A stretch of DNA of 44,175 nucleotides from an uncultured Sporosarcina sp. (GCA_947644645.1 CANSAF010000018.1:1-44175); one strand, 5' to 3'. Shown: positions 8,463 through 17,055, counted from the stretch's first letter. The notes: a model not told the origin generated them from the sequence alone. Numbers and translations are program-made.

Positions 8463-9284
8463 TTACAGCACACGGGTAATACGGGTGCGAATCTGTTCTT
8501 TTGCTGCATCAGTTTCTAACACACGGACCAATACCCGGTCACCTCTTTTGACATTTTGGAACTTCAAATGACGGGCCAATGAATCGACTCCGGCTTCTAA
8601 ATTGACGAATACACCGTATTCACGCACACCGGAAACGGTCCCGACATATTCATTACCAGATGAGTATCGACCAATCGAACGCAACCACGGGTTCTCTTGT
8701 GTCGCCTTTGCACTTACAACAACTTTCTTCTCCTCTTTATCAATCTCCAAAACTTTAACTTTCAGGTGATCTCCTTGCTTGACCTCTTCCGTTAAATCGT
8801 CAATCCAACCGTACTTAATTTCTTCAAGTGGAAGTTTCACTTCAATTCCACCGATATCAGCGCGTACAAGCGATGGGCTTACACTGCGAACAACGGCAAT
8901 GATTTCATCATCAACCTCAATTTTCTTTAGAGTAATGGATGCCATATGTTCCAACGCAGCAATACGTGATCCAGTGAACACTTCTGCTTCACGGTCATAG
9001 TTCAGAACTTTAAACGCAACAGACTGGCCTGTCATGGCTCGGAGCTGGCGTAAGTTGGCAGCACCCGTAAACTCCAATGGGATAAACCCACGGATGTTAC
9101 CAAGTGTTACCACAGCGCAAGGTTTATCAAGCAGCGTTTCAATTCCAGTCATCGAAGCCTGTAGAATCGAATTATTTTGGTAAGCGCCGTAAACTTTTTT
9201 CCAATCATTATTAAACTCATTTTCCACCTGTACTTTCGATGGGTCAAAACCCTCGATTAGAACTTGCAAGTTGTTTTCTGTCAT
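8463..9284 (-). CDS. S1 RNA-binding domain protein (ribosomal protein S1-like repeats)
   Basis: 273 residues with three consecutive OB/S1 units: about 55-120 (GIETLLDKPCAVVTLGNIRGFIPLEF), about 125-200 (VDDEIIAVVRSVSPSLVRADIGGIEVKLP) and about 205-273 (GNEYVGTVSGVREYGVFVNLEAGVDSLA). The last is a canonical S1 motif. The ATG at 9284 is preferred because GGAGAG stands 8 nt before it, whereas the possible start at 9341 has no usable ribosome site. S1-domain proteins bind single-stranded RNA; a role in RNA stability or translation control of the element is inferred from the domain only. Confidence 0.8.
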   Translation of the reverse strand: MTENNLQVLIEGFDPSKVQVENEFNNDWKKVYGAYQNNSILQASMTGIETLLDKPCAVVTLGNIRGFIPLEFTGAANLRQLRAMTGQSVAFKVLNYDREAEVFTGSRIAALEHMASITLKKIEVDDEIIAVVRSVSPSLVRADIGGIEVKLPLEEIKYGWIDDLTEEVKQGDHLKVKVLEIDKEEKKVVVSAKATQENPWLRSIGRYSSGNEYVGTVSGVREYGVFVNLEAGVDSLARHLKFQNVKRGDRVLVRVLETDAAKEQIRTRITRVL

Positions 9285-9390
9285 TTTATATTCTCTCCAT
9301 TTCAATAGTTTATTTTTGTGTGAAATTAAAACCCGTTTCATTTTGCATTCTGGTTGAATTATCCTTTGCGATTAAAATTGGCAATAAAAA

Positions 9391-9437
9391 TAACACCACT
9401 CATTAATCGTCTAGTTCCGATTAGCGAACGATGTCAC
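9391..9437 (-). terminator. Long-stem intrinsic terminator after the coupling-protein operon
   Basis: A ~18-bp imperfect stem (several G-T pairs, one mismatch) around loop GAACTAGA, ending on the minus strand in TTATTTTTATTGCC. The same ATAAAAATAAC edge occurs in the terminators at 11700 and 21676. Confidence 0.6.
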
Positions 9438-9468
9438 GCATTTATTAGAACTAGAATTAGAATTAAAA

Positions 9469-11226
9469 CTAATCCCAAAATCCATCATTAGACTTGACTA
9501 CATTGCTCGTTTCCTTCTTTCTAGGATTTGAATTCGGTTGAACAATACCCTTCTCTTCATTGGAAGGAACGGTAACAACTGCTGGCTTATCCGTGACAAT
9601 TGTCTGATTGAAGTCATGTTTAACTTCCTTCTTATGATTGTACGAACGCTTATCCTCTTTAGAGTTACAGGCAAGTTTTTTCTTTGTCGCAAAAAACTCC
9701 ATTTCCGCTTCTGGTGCAATATCTGGGCTTTCGACAGTAGATGTTTCTAACGAATGAAGTGATTCTAGTTCAGGCTGGGTATTAGATTCAATTGGGGTAG
9801 CAGTTATTTGTTCTGTTTGTTCAGCTCCCTTCTCTATTTTTTTATTCACCCGTTCCCGAAAACGATCAAGCAGCCTATTCTTAGTGACCTCCTCAGATTT
9901 TTTACTTTTTTCCTTTTTAAAAGTTGTTTTGTCTTCCCATTCCCTAAGTTCTTTCCAATTTCGTGGAACAAAATGACCTTTTGCTAAAGCGGGTTTCTGT
10001 GGTGTACCATCTTCTAAAAGTTTATGGACAAAGTTGAATTTGGGTATGCCGTCCATTAAATCTGTTGGATCAAAACGATATTCTTCATCCTCTGTATCCC
10101 GATATGAATCTGGAAACAGCCGTGGCAACAATATTCGGTTCTTATATGTGCTTTGCCGCATGATGACTTTATCTTTACCGAATTCATCCGCAAAGTCTTG
10201 AGCATCCTGTGCGGATATGCCGCCAAAACAGATTTTGTTTCGGCAAGACGTAAGAATCGCCTGTTTCATGGCTTTTGGTCCAAGACTCCCCGATTCAATT
10301 TCGAGTTGGCCAAGTGATTGTGTCGCAAAAATACCCGCAACCCGGTATTCGGCAGCGAGTGACAAGAATATCTCTACATCTGGATTAATGTAACGGCTGT
10401 ATTCATCCACAATCAAAAAATGAGGAATACGTGTATCTTCCGTTCCTGGTCTCCTAAACGTTCCGTTTTGCAGATGCATGATAATAAATTGGCCGAAGGC
10501 ATCCCCGGCTTTTCTTAGCCTACCTAGTGCCGTGTTAACTGCGAGGACACCGCCTGTTTCCAAGTGTTCATCAATATTCACATCACTCTTACCGGTCATA
10601 ATTGTTCGCAGGGCCTCGTTACTAACAATGTTTTCTAATTGTGCTCTTAACCCAATTACGAATTGCTGATATTTCTCACGCATACTTCCAAGTAGTTCCG
10701 CCTCAAAGAAATGGACTAAATCTGTCATCCCGTCACGACGCTTTAACTCTGTAACCTTTTGTTCCAATACATTTTGATCACGCAGCGTGTTCATTACATC
10801 GACGATATCCATGTTGTTGACATGCAATTCTTTAAGCAGCTTAGTGACATTTCGTGCTGATAGTTCCTGTACGGTGGCGAAGAACGCATCCTGCTTCCCA
10901 AACAATCCTTTTAATACAACGACCGTTGCTTCCGCTACTGTATCCGTGTCACCCTCCATTGGATTGAATCGTGCTGAATCTGGTTTATCGGGATCAACGT
11001 GAGTACACGGGATATCCATTTCTTCACACATTTCAGCAACCATTGCCGCCACATCGCCTTTTGGCTCCACAACAGATATACCTAAGGGGATACCTCGTTT
11101 CTTTTGCAATAGCAATTGGTATATCATCGGTTTCAATATCGTCGCTGTCTTACCACAACGTGTAGGTCCAACAGCAAGCATATGTGTGAAACAGTCGCTT
11201 CCTTGCCATACGATTGGCATTCCCAT
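9469..11226 (-). CDS. VirD4/TraG-type coupling ATPase, soluble form
   Basis: 585 residues. Walker A VGPTRCGKTA at 19-28, then VVEPKGD; Walker B FLIVDEYSRY near 270-280; followed by ATQSLGQLE and a TraM-recognition-like C-terminal domain (KICFGG...DAQDFADEFGK). These are the landmarks of type IV coupling proteins, which hand the relaxase-DNA complex to the secretion channel. The N-terminal membrane segments usual in VirD4 are absent: Walker A begins at residue 19, after a good ribosome site (AAAGGAG), so the start is well placed. A polar E/T/P-rich tail follows from about 440. The small gene just upstream may supply a partner. Confidence 0.85.
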   Translation of the reverse strand: MGMPIVWQGSDCFTHMLAVGPTRCGKTATILKPMIYQLLLQKKRGIPLGISVVEPKGDVAAMVAEMCEEMDIPCTHVDPDKPDSARFNPMEGDTDTVAEATVVVLKGLFGKQDAFFATVQELSARNVTKLLKELHVNNMDIVDVMNTLRDQNVLEQKVTELKRRDGMTDLVHFFEAELLGSMREKYQQFVIGLRAQLENIVSNEALRTIMTGKSDVNIDEHLETGGVLAVNTALGRLRKAGDAFGQFIIMHLQNGTFRRPGTEDTRIPHFLIVDEYSRYINPDVEIFLSLAAEYRVAGIFATQSLGQLEIESGSLGPKAMKQAILTSCRNKICFGGISAQDAQDFADEFGKDKVIMRQSTYKNRILLPRLFPDSYRDTEDEEYRFDPTDLMDGIPKFNFVHKLLEDGTPQKPALAKGHFVPRNWKELREWEDKTTFKKEKSKKSEEVTKNRLLDRFRERVNKKIEKGAEQTEQITATPIESNTQPELESLHSLETSTVESPDIAPEAEMEFFATKKKLACNSKEDKRSYNHKKEVKHDFNQTIVTDKPAVVTVPSNEEKGIVQPNSNPRKKETSNVVKSNDGFWD

Positions 11227-11247
11227 CTACCTCAACTCCTTTCACTA

Positions 11248-11661
11248 TCATTTCTTTATCCAATCCCACTTACCGAAGTGCTCATGTATCGGATCCAATT
11301 TAAATGGAGCACGATTATCTTCTTGAAAGCTGAACAACGTCTGAATGGTTCTTGAAATTTTATATCTGAGTAATTCCAGATGTTCTTTGTTCTGTTTTCT
11401 AATCAACAATTGATTTGATTGTTCACCTTCCTCCCATAATAATTCTGGTAGCGCATTGGCATTTTGGGATATACGTTTCGCCCAAAATTGCATATCCTTT
11501 TTATAGTTACGAGTATCCATTATCCTCAACAGTAGAAGTGATGTCTCAAGGACAAGAAATCCCAACTCGATTAATTCAGGTGGACTTTGCTTCGCTACAT
11601 GGACTTCGACTTCCGGGTAGATATACAGCTTATTACTATAGATTATAGACTTGAATAACAC
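11248..11661 (-). CDS. Small hypothetical protein encoded with the coupling ATPase
   Basis: 137 residues from a GTG at 11661 (VLFKSIIYSNKLYIYPEVE...). The preceding GGAAGGGGG supports this start, whereas the longer frame to 11715 would begin inside a terminator hairpin. It has no signal peptide and I do not recognise a family. The helical segment ELIELGFLVLETSLLLL is moderately hydrophobic. It lies 21 bp upstream of the coupling protein, so a partner or membrane-adaptor role is possible. Confidence 0.5.
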   Translation of the reverse strand: MLFKSIIYSNKLYIYPEVEVHVAKQSPPELIELGFLVLETSLLLLRIMDTRNYKKDMQFWAKRISQNANALPELLWEEGEQSNQLLIRKQNKEHLELLRYKISRTIQTLFSFQEDNRAPFKLDPIHEHFGKWDWIKK

Positions 11662-11699
11662 TTTGTGGTTTCCCCCTTCCGTAAAAAAACAATAAAAAT

Positions 11700-11734
11700 A
11701 ACACGCTTCATTCAATTGCTGAACGAAACGTGTT
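11700..11734 (-). terminator. Attenuator-like terminator in the coupling-protein operon leader
   Basis: A 15-bp stem with two mismatches (AACACG.TTC.TTCA/TGAA.GAA.CGTGTT) and loop GCAAT, followed on the minus strand by TTATTTTTATTG. It lies between a strong promoter (11824-11852) and the GTG start at 11661, which is only 39 bp downstream. Confidence 0.75.
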
Positions 11735-11823
11735 TTGTATAGTAAAACGTATATATTTTATCCTCTGAAAAGACATTAATATTGTTTAAAAACCTTATCT
11801 ATCTGCCGCAAACGCACCTATTA

Positions 11824-11852
11824 CTTATATAGAAGTCGCAGTCTTTCGTCAA
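11824..11852 (-). promoter_or_regulatory. Sigma-A-type promoter of the coupling-protein operon
   Basis: Minus strand TTGACG, 17-bp spacer, TATAAG: five of six matches in each box. Expected transcript start is near 11817, giving a ~155-nt leader that contains the terminator at 11700-11734. Confidence 0.6.
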
Positions 11853-11993
11853 CTTTCTTTAGCTTGACATCGAGTGAGGGTTAGTTGCCTATATACAATC
11901 ACTTGTGAACATGAGTACTTTTACTTTCACCCCGTAAATTCTCCAACAACGATATCTTTCACATAAGAAAGTAGTTTCATAAAATATGCAGCA

Positions 11994-13175
11994 TTAAATT
12001 AAATCTCCGAAATTCAAAATTTCCAAATCGTTTTCTGAATTATAATACTTCTTCCCATTAAATGTATCCCCATAAGGAATTTCACTGACAAATTGATAAG
12101 AATACGATTCCGATACATCGCCTTTAACTTCATAATTAGTCGAGTGGTAAATCTTTCCGAACTTTCCAAATGAAAGAAAGATAACCTCTTTGGCTCCGGC
12201 AGCGAAAAGCAAATGCTTCGCTGATTCAGCCGAGTATCCATTAGTAATGTAGTCATCAATAATGCATATCACTTTGCCTTTAATTTTATCAATTAATTTT
12301 GGATTTACGATTAAAGTATCGAAATCTTTATCGCTTTTATAAGTCAATCGTAATCTACCACTGCTATGTTTAGCTCTCATTGGCATGTGTCTAATCAATA
12401 TTTCCGGTCCAGTTCTGGGCCCACCATTTATAAGTACTCTAAGGGCTTCTTTTAAAAAAGAAACAGATGTAACTGTATTATCAGGGTTTGATGAAGGGAA
12501 AGTTCCCCAATAATCAACCCTATCAAAATAAGGATTTGTTGTTACTTCGTTAATCAAATGGAATAATAGAAGAAGTAAGATTCTTTGATCCCTTGAGGAT
12601 CTATCACCTTTTAAATTTGTTTCAAAAATTTGTTTCACTCTAGCTTCTTCTTCAGGTCTGTAATAGGTATTTGCATTGTTTAAACTGATAACACTGAAAT
12701 TATTATCAAAAAACATTTGAAAATAATTTTCTTTATGAATTTCAAATGCCTTTAAACAATCGACAACATTTTGAAATTCAATGATTGGCAAACCATATTT
12801 TTTCACTTTATCAGAAATGACAACTCTGCCATTACTCATTGACTCTGGATTAAATATTGGTATTTTGCAGTGGAAGGAAAAAATTGCATCATCTTCAACA
12901 ATACCTATAAAGCCAAAAATCGCACCTTTCTCTTTTAATTCCTTGATTTTATTTTTAGTTTGAGCACTTCGATTGACAAATTTCATTTTACTTTCATACT
13001 CTTTAGGTATTTTATTTTTTATTATATTAATTGTTCCTTGTCTAGCTACAATTGCTAATAGTACATCTTCATCATCAAACAAATCTGCAAATTTCAAGTT
13101 CTCTTCAATCAATTTATTGTCTTCAGTAAAAAAAACTAATTTTGATATAAAAACCATTTTGTTTTTTTTAGTCAT
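11994..13175 (-). CDS. Phosphoribosyltransferase-fold protein paired with DprA-like protein
   Basis: 393 residues. The C-terminal ~170 residues hold a type I phosphoribosyltransferase signature, VICIIDDYITNGYSAE at 303-318 (two acids, then T-x-G), preceded by a long flexible hood and followed by AAGAKEVIFLSFGK. This fold binds phosphoribosyl pyrophosphate or related nucleotides. The N-terminal ~220 residues (GFIGIVEDDAIFSFHC, FDRVDYWGTFPSS) are not recognised; a degenerate HAD-like domain is possible. The gene overlaps the dprA-like gene by 8 bp, so they form one unit. Candidate immune or nucleotide-signalling role, by inference. Confidence 0.65.
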   Translation of the reverse strand: MTKKNKMVFISKLVFFTEDNKLIEENLKFADLFDDEDVLLAIVARQGTINIIKNKIPKEYESKMKFVNRSAQTKNKIKELKEKGAIFGFIGIVEDDAIFSFHCKIPIFNPESMSNGRVVISDKVKKYGLPIIEFQNVVDCLKAFEIHKENYFQMFFDNNFSVISLNNANTYYRPEEEARVKQIFETNLKGDRSSRDQRILLLLLFHLINEVTTNPYFDRVDYWGTFPSSNPDNTVTSVSFLKEALRVLINGGPRTGPEILIRHMPMRAKHSSGRLRLTYKSDKDFDTLIVNPKLIDKIKGKVICIIDDYITNGYSAESAKHLLFAAGAKEVIFLSFGKFGKIYHSTNYEVKGDVSESYSYQFVSEIPYGDTFNGKKYYNSENDLEILNFGDLI

Positions 13176-14022
13176 TTAGCATTTCGCCACCAAATCCATA
13201 AATTTTATTGTTAATTAATTCGTCTTCCTGGTCCACAAATAAAATCTTCTTACCAGCCTCACTCGCATTTCTAATTGTATTCATAGTTCCACTTTTTAAA
13301 TTCGTTTCTGTAACTACTACTATATCGCTGATATTTGCTACATATTGATTTCTATCTAAAAAACTAGATTTATAAGTATTTTCTTTTGGACCAATGGATG
13401 TTAACAACAAACCTTTGTTTAATATTGTTTTTGCTAACTCATGGTTTTCCTTCGGGTAAATTTTTTTGAAATTTGTAGGTAATACGGCAATCGTCTTGCC
13501 TTTATGAGCAATAGCTGTCTCATGTGAAATCGTATCAATACCTTCAGCTAATCCACTAACAATAACATAATCTTCTACAACAAATTTTTGGGTTAACTTC
13601 TTAGTGATTTCTATTGCTTTTTGGGATGGATGACGAGTACCTACGATTGCCACTCTTTTCTTGTTAACTTCTAAAAGTGAAATATCTCCTTTTGAATACA
13701 TAAAAAGTGGCATTATTTTTTCAGGCATTAGAACTGTCATCTCATTCACATCATACTTAAAATATATTTTACTTATACTACCTCTTAAAAAGTCATCTTC
13801 TTTAAATAGGTCACTTTTAAAATTTCTGTATTTCAAGTAATTTTCGGCTAACTTTCTATCTTTATCAGTAAATTTACTTTCCAATTCGGGATATATTTTG
13901 TATCCACTATTAAAAATAATTTTTATAGGATCTATTCCTAAAAGAAAAACATCTTGTAAAAGGGTATTATTAAAGCCGAACTGTTTTAAGAAAAACAATT
14001 CACTTCTTACATTCTCCACCAT
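13168..14022 (-). CDS. DprA-like Rossmann-fold protein (SMF family)
   Basis: 284 residues. The DprA core is clear: VAIVGTRHPSQ (124-134), SGLAEGIDTISHETA (156-170), TIAVLPTNFKKIYPKEN (177-193), SSFLDRNQYVANISDIVVV (219-237) and LKSGTMNTIRNA (242-253). The N-terminal ~100 residues replace the usual SAM domain and the C-terminal winged helix of chromosomal DprA is absent. Chromosomal DprA binds single-stranded DNA and loads RecA; shorter relatives occur as sensors in defence loci. First gene of a two-gene unit with its own promoter. Ribosome site AAGAAGGGG before the ATG. Confidence 0.75.
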   Translation of the reverse strand: MVENVRSELFFLKQFGFNNTLLQDVFLLGIDPIKIIFNSGYKIYPELESKFTDKDRKLAENYLKYRNFKSDLFKEDDFLRGSISKIYFKYDVNEMTVLMPEKIMPLFMYSKGDISLLEVNKKRVAIVGTRHPSQKAIEITKKLTQKFVVEDYVIVSGLAEGIDTISHETAIAHKGKTIAVLPTNFKKIYPKENHELAKTILNKGLLLTSIGPKENTYKSSFLDRNQYVANISDIVVVTETNLKSGTMNTIRNASEAGKKILFVDQEDELINNKIYGFGGEMLND

Positions 14023-14059
14023 AGCGTAACCCCTTCTTTATAATCAACTATACCTCTAA

Positions 14060-14088
14060 AAAATAGATATCGAAAATTTTTTGTACAA
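14060..14088 (-). promoter_or_regulatory. Probable promoter of the dprA-phosphoribosyltransferase unit
   Basis: Minus strand TTGTAC, 17-bp spacer, TATTTT, about 40 bp before the ATG. Four of six matches in each box. Confidence 0.45.
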
Positions 14089-14238
14089 ATGAATCATTAT
14101 AAAAATAAAACCATTTCCCCTCGTACTTCATTCAGAGGAATGCTATTTCCAGGTTATGGTCCATTTATTGTATTAGAAATAAACATTAATTAAATCCACG
14201 AGACATTAATTTAATTGTCACTTAATACTAGGTGTTTG

Positions 14239-14742
14239 TCAATTTTCCTCATTATCAGTAGATGCTCCCAATATGATTCTTACATCCCCACGTTCAATTC
14301 TCTCCTTTTCCTCGTTACGTTTTTCAAAATAGCTTTTGTTTGGCTGTTCCTCGATTCGCTGGTTCCCACGCTTTTTCTTGTAGGAGATTTCGGCACGGAT
14401 GAAGACGACATTCAAATAAACAGCGACTACCACAAGCAATACCAACGTCAATTTCATCATTGTGAAATGTGATAGAAACTTTTCCATCTTCCAAGATGAA
14501 TAGACAAAACTTGATAGCAGCATGACACCAAATAACGTCATTGAGAACCCCATCAACTTGTCTAATTTCTTATTTTTGTTCGGTTGAATTCTACACACTA
14601 TTAAATGAATGGCAATAGCCGTCAGCCCGGACAACAAGATTAACTTTACTGATGGGATATAGACACCGTTATACATACCAGTGACCCCTAGTGCTGCAAG
14701 TATAAAACTAATCGTCACGACGATAATTTGCAATTGCATCAC
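14239..14742 (-). CDS. Polytopic membrane protein (four predicted segments)
   Basis: 167 residues. Hydrophobic segments at about 3-22, 29-49, 63-84 and 95-113, then a charged cytoplasmic tail (KKKRGNQRIEEQ...EKERIERGDVRII). GTG at 14742 or ATG at 14739, directly after AAGAAGGGG; the start overlaps the stop of the preceding small gene, so the two are co-translated. No family recognised; it may be part of the transfer or entry-exclusion functions. Confidence 0.6.
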   Translation of the reverse strand: MMQLQIIVVTISFILAALGVTGMYNGVYIPSVKLILLSGLTAIAIHLIVCRIQPNKNKKLDKLMGFSMTLFGVMLLSSFVYSSWKMEKFLSHFTMMKLTLVLLVVVAVYLNVVFIRAEISYKKKRGNQRIEEQPNKSYFEKRNEEKERIERGDVRIILGASTDNEEN

Positions 14743-14945
14743 CCCTTCTTGATACGGGCTTGCGTAACTTCTAAATTCAACACGAAGACAAATTCATCCG
14801 CTAAAAGCTTACGCATCGTTCGATACATCCTTTTCTGGTCTTCTTCATCAAGATGGACCGCAATTTCATTGTTGAGTCCCTTTTCATGTTCAGTCAATCG
14901 CGTTATCGCTAGTAGCTCCGGAATGATTTCATAATTGGTTTGCAT
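14739..14945 (-). CDS. Small acidic hypothetical protein
   Basis: 68 residues, MQTNYEIIPELLAITRLTEH... The ATG at 14945 has AGGGG 8 nt upstream; the TTG at 14963 does not. Helical, no membrane segment, no recognised family. It overlaps the downstream membrane-protein gene and sits just after the replication-relaxation gene. Confidence 0.55.
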   Translation of the reverse strand: MQTNYEIIPELLAITRLTEHEKGLNNEIAVHLDEEDQKRMYRTMRKLLADEFVFVLNLEVTQARIKKG

Positions 14946-15025
14946 GTTATTATCCCCTCTCAATTTTAGTTTAATTTGATTTCAAAATGTATTTTGAAGA
15001 AAAGTTCCTTCTATTATATAGTTAT

Positions 15026-16075
15026 TTATATTGTGGTTAGATAATCCACAAGATCCCCCGAGTCAATTTCGAGGTAATCGATATGATGAATCTCTTCTAA
15101 AAGCTGCTCGTGCATATCACGTGTATTTGGAGTAGTTACCAATAGCACTTTCCGTCCGTCTAATTCGTACATTTCTTTGCGGTATTGTTTGATGTTATAT
15201 AATTTGACCAAATCTGTGTCGAGCAGATTCACAAGATACTTTTCTTCCCCATTGTGTCTAACCACTCGCTCCAAACCATCGTATTGTTTCTTGCTTCCGC
15301 TAACAGAAGACGTTTTGAAGGACAGGTCATAGATTTCGTAGTCTTCCAGAAACTTCATGACGTTATTTTCATCTTCGAATAAGCGTAAATAGTATTTTGC
15401 AAACGTATAAGGGAAGATTTTCAGGCTTTGACATTTAACGATAACGGAATTATTTGTTGAGAGTTGCTGGACAATGGTGCTGTAACTGGTTGCACTTTTA
15501 GCGAATAGTATATAGTTTGGATTTCCAAAATCCCTCAATTCTTTTGCTGTCTTCATCAGATTCTTCATTCCTACTCCGTGCAAGAACATATAGAATAAAT
15601 ATTCCGAACCGCTTGGACTTGTCAACATGCCTTGCACATTTGCACCGCGGTTCAACTCGAATTTCTCTTTTACATCCCTGCTGTCCTTCATTTCCCAACC
15701 GTACCTTTCTAAATCAATCATCACATCATTGGTGGATAGCAGGAATGGAAGACGTCGGATATTCACTCGTAATTCATCGGCCCTCCGTTCAACAGTCACT
15801 CCCTGCTCTCTCAAGCAGGAAATGCCGATTTCACTAATTCGATGATAGGAACCTTGTCTATTTTGGTTTGCAAGATACCCACTTATCGGATGGGTACTGA
15901 TAAGTCTTGAATTACGCAGAATCCGTAATTTCTTGTACGTGTACCAACGTGACATTTCGTAGCGTCGCATGATCTGCTCCGTACTCAACAGACGATGTTC
16001 GTACAGTCCAAGAAGTATCTCAATATCACGAGCTTGCAGAACCTTCACCACCTGTTTATTGCCCGTCTTCGACAT
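15026..16075 (-). CDS. Replication-relaxation family winged-helix protein
   Basis: 349 residues. The N-terminal winged helix (ARDIEILLGLYEHRLLSTEQI...YKKLRILRNSRLI, about 15-60), then YHRISEIGISCL and an alpha/beta region with strands NYILFA and VLLVTTP, match the replication-relaxation family found on Gram-positive plasmids and ICEs. Members are linked to plasmid replication and mobilisation. No classical relaxase tyrosine/HUH motif is visible. Ribosome site AAAGGAGGG before the ATG. The upstream ~260 bp hold an inverted repeat and GGTRCAATA repeats. Confidence 0.7.
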   Translation of the reverse strand: MSKTGNKQVVKVLQARDIEILLGLYEHRLLSTEQIMRRYEMSRWYTYKKLRILRNSRLISTHPISGYLANQNRQGSYHRISEIGISCLREQGVTVERRADELRVNIRRLPFLLSTNDVMIDLERYGWEMKDSRDVKEKFELNRGANVQGMLTSPSGSEYLFYMFLHGVGMKNLMKTAKELRDFGNPNYILFAKSATSYSTIVQQLSTNNSVIVKCQSLKIFPYTFAKYYLRLFEDENNVMKFLEDYEIYDLSFKTSSVSGSKKQYDGLERVVRHNGEEKYLVNLLDTDLVKLYNIKQYRKEMYELDGRKVLLVTTPNTRDMHEQLLEEIHHIDYLEIDSGDLVDYLTTI

Positions 16076-16138
16076 GTGTTCCCTCCTTTTTGATTGTTCG
16101 CCCCGGCTGTTTATTTTCGGTCACTTCTACACTGCGCT

Positions 16139-16325
16139 ACGAATTGATTCAACTAAACCTCTCCGTTTCATTCAATTCGTCTAGAATTCAATAAAGCCAA
16201 TAGGCACTTATGTTTAACCTTTAAATACTGGGTGCAATACAAAGTCCCTGTTGGGTACAATATAGGGGTTCCGAAAAACTCTTTATATTGCACCTAAAAT
16301 ACAGGGCTTAAACTTGGGTACAATA
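16139..16325. repeat. Inverted repeat and four GGTRCAATA repeats (candidate oriT or operator)
   Basis: A perfect 9-bp inverted repeat ACGAATTGA (16139-16147)/TCAATTCGT (16172-16180) is followed by four copies of RGGTRCAATA at 16230-16239, 16253-16262, 16286-16295 (inverted) and 16316-16325. The middle two are set in a larger dyad with CCCTGT (16246-16251) and ACAGGG (16301-16306). It lies in front of the replication-relaxation gene, a typical place for a nick region or autoregulatory operator. Confidence 0.6.
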
Positions 16326-16344
16326 TTCAAATGCTTTAATACAA

Positions 16345-17055
16345 TTAACCCCAAAAATCTTCTGGTTTAGTATTTGATGAACGCTCCAACCGTTCTTTGT
16401 CCTTGCTAACTTTTGCTTTCTCTTTCCTCTTCACTTCAGTTCTATATTCTTCAAATATTTCTTCCTGCAATGTTGATTCGGGGATGTTTGCTATATGAAA
16501 ATACTCTTCTTTCAAATAGCTCATAAAATCCTCAAAATTTTCCTGCGACACTACAAAGACTTGCACATGATTTCCTTTGGGATCAAGAAATCCTATATCA
16601 AAATTCCATACCCTCCACCAGCTATCGTCACCGATTAGTCCTGTATGCCGTATTGCATCTTGAATAAGCTTTCGATTTCGATTATCTAAATCACGGATAA
16701 TCTTATTTTCAAAATGTTGAGCGATGATAATTACAGACTTATCAAATTGATAATCGATCTTTGAAAAGTCATATGAGTCATGGGTTGCACGAAAATAATA
16801 ATGTCTAATCATTGCTAGATAATCCCTATCAGATTCTTTATAAAGTGGTAAAGCACCTTCGTATGAAAACTGAAAAACTGGATAACCGTTGATAACCATT
16901 GGTTTCACCTTCGCCATTGGGTAGACCGACGTCCTCTTAATGGCAGCATCATTTCCTCCTAACTTATTTATTTGTGACATTAAATAAATTTTCATTTCCT
17001 CTAGGCTTTTTAATTGCTCGAAAAGCATTTTCTTTTCAGATTCCACCAAATTCAT
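16345..17055 (-). CDS. RusA-fold Holliday-junction-resolvase-like protein
   Basis: 236 residues with an N-terminal helix of coiled-coil type (1-35). The segment DLDNRNRKLIQDAIRHTGLI followed by GDDSWW (about 122-147) matches the RusA core, where D-x-DN, K, D and a later DD coordinate Mg2+. The position of the core in the middle of the protein and the basic C-terminal tail (KRKEKAKVSKDKERLERSS) are unusual for RusA, which has about 120 residues. It is flanked on both sides by DNA repeat clusters. It may resolve or nick branched DNA at a transfer or replication site; the function is inferred. Confidence 0.55.
   Translation of the reverse strand: MNLVESEKKMLFEQLKSLEEMKIYLMSQINKLGGNDAAIKRTSVYPMAKVKPMVINGYPVFQFSYEGALPLYKESDRDYLAMIRHYYFRATHDSYDFSKIDYQFDKSVIIIAQHFENKIIRDLDNRNRKLIQDAIRHTGLIGDDSWWRVWNFDIGFLDPKGNHVQVFVVSQENFEDFMSYLKEEYFHIANIPESTLQEEIFEEYRTEVKRKEKAKVSKDKERLERSSNTKPEDFWG

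Noticed and set aside
8463-9341. Longer start of the S1-domain protein at 9341
   Set aside because: No usable ribosome site, while the ATG at 9284 has GGAGAG at the right distance.
11662-11715. N-terminal extension of the coupling-protein partner
   Set aside because: It would lie in a terminator hairpin; the GTG at 11661 has a good ribosome site.
14101-14160. Possible terminator between the membrane-protein gene and dprA
   Set aside because: Only short, poorly stacked pairs could be found around the T-rich edge.
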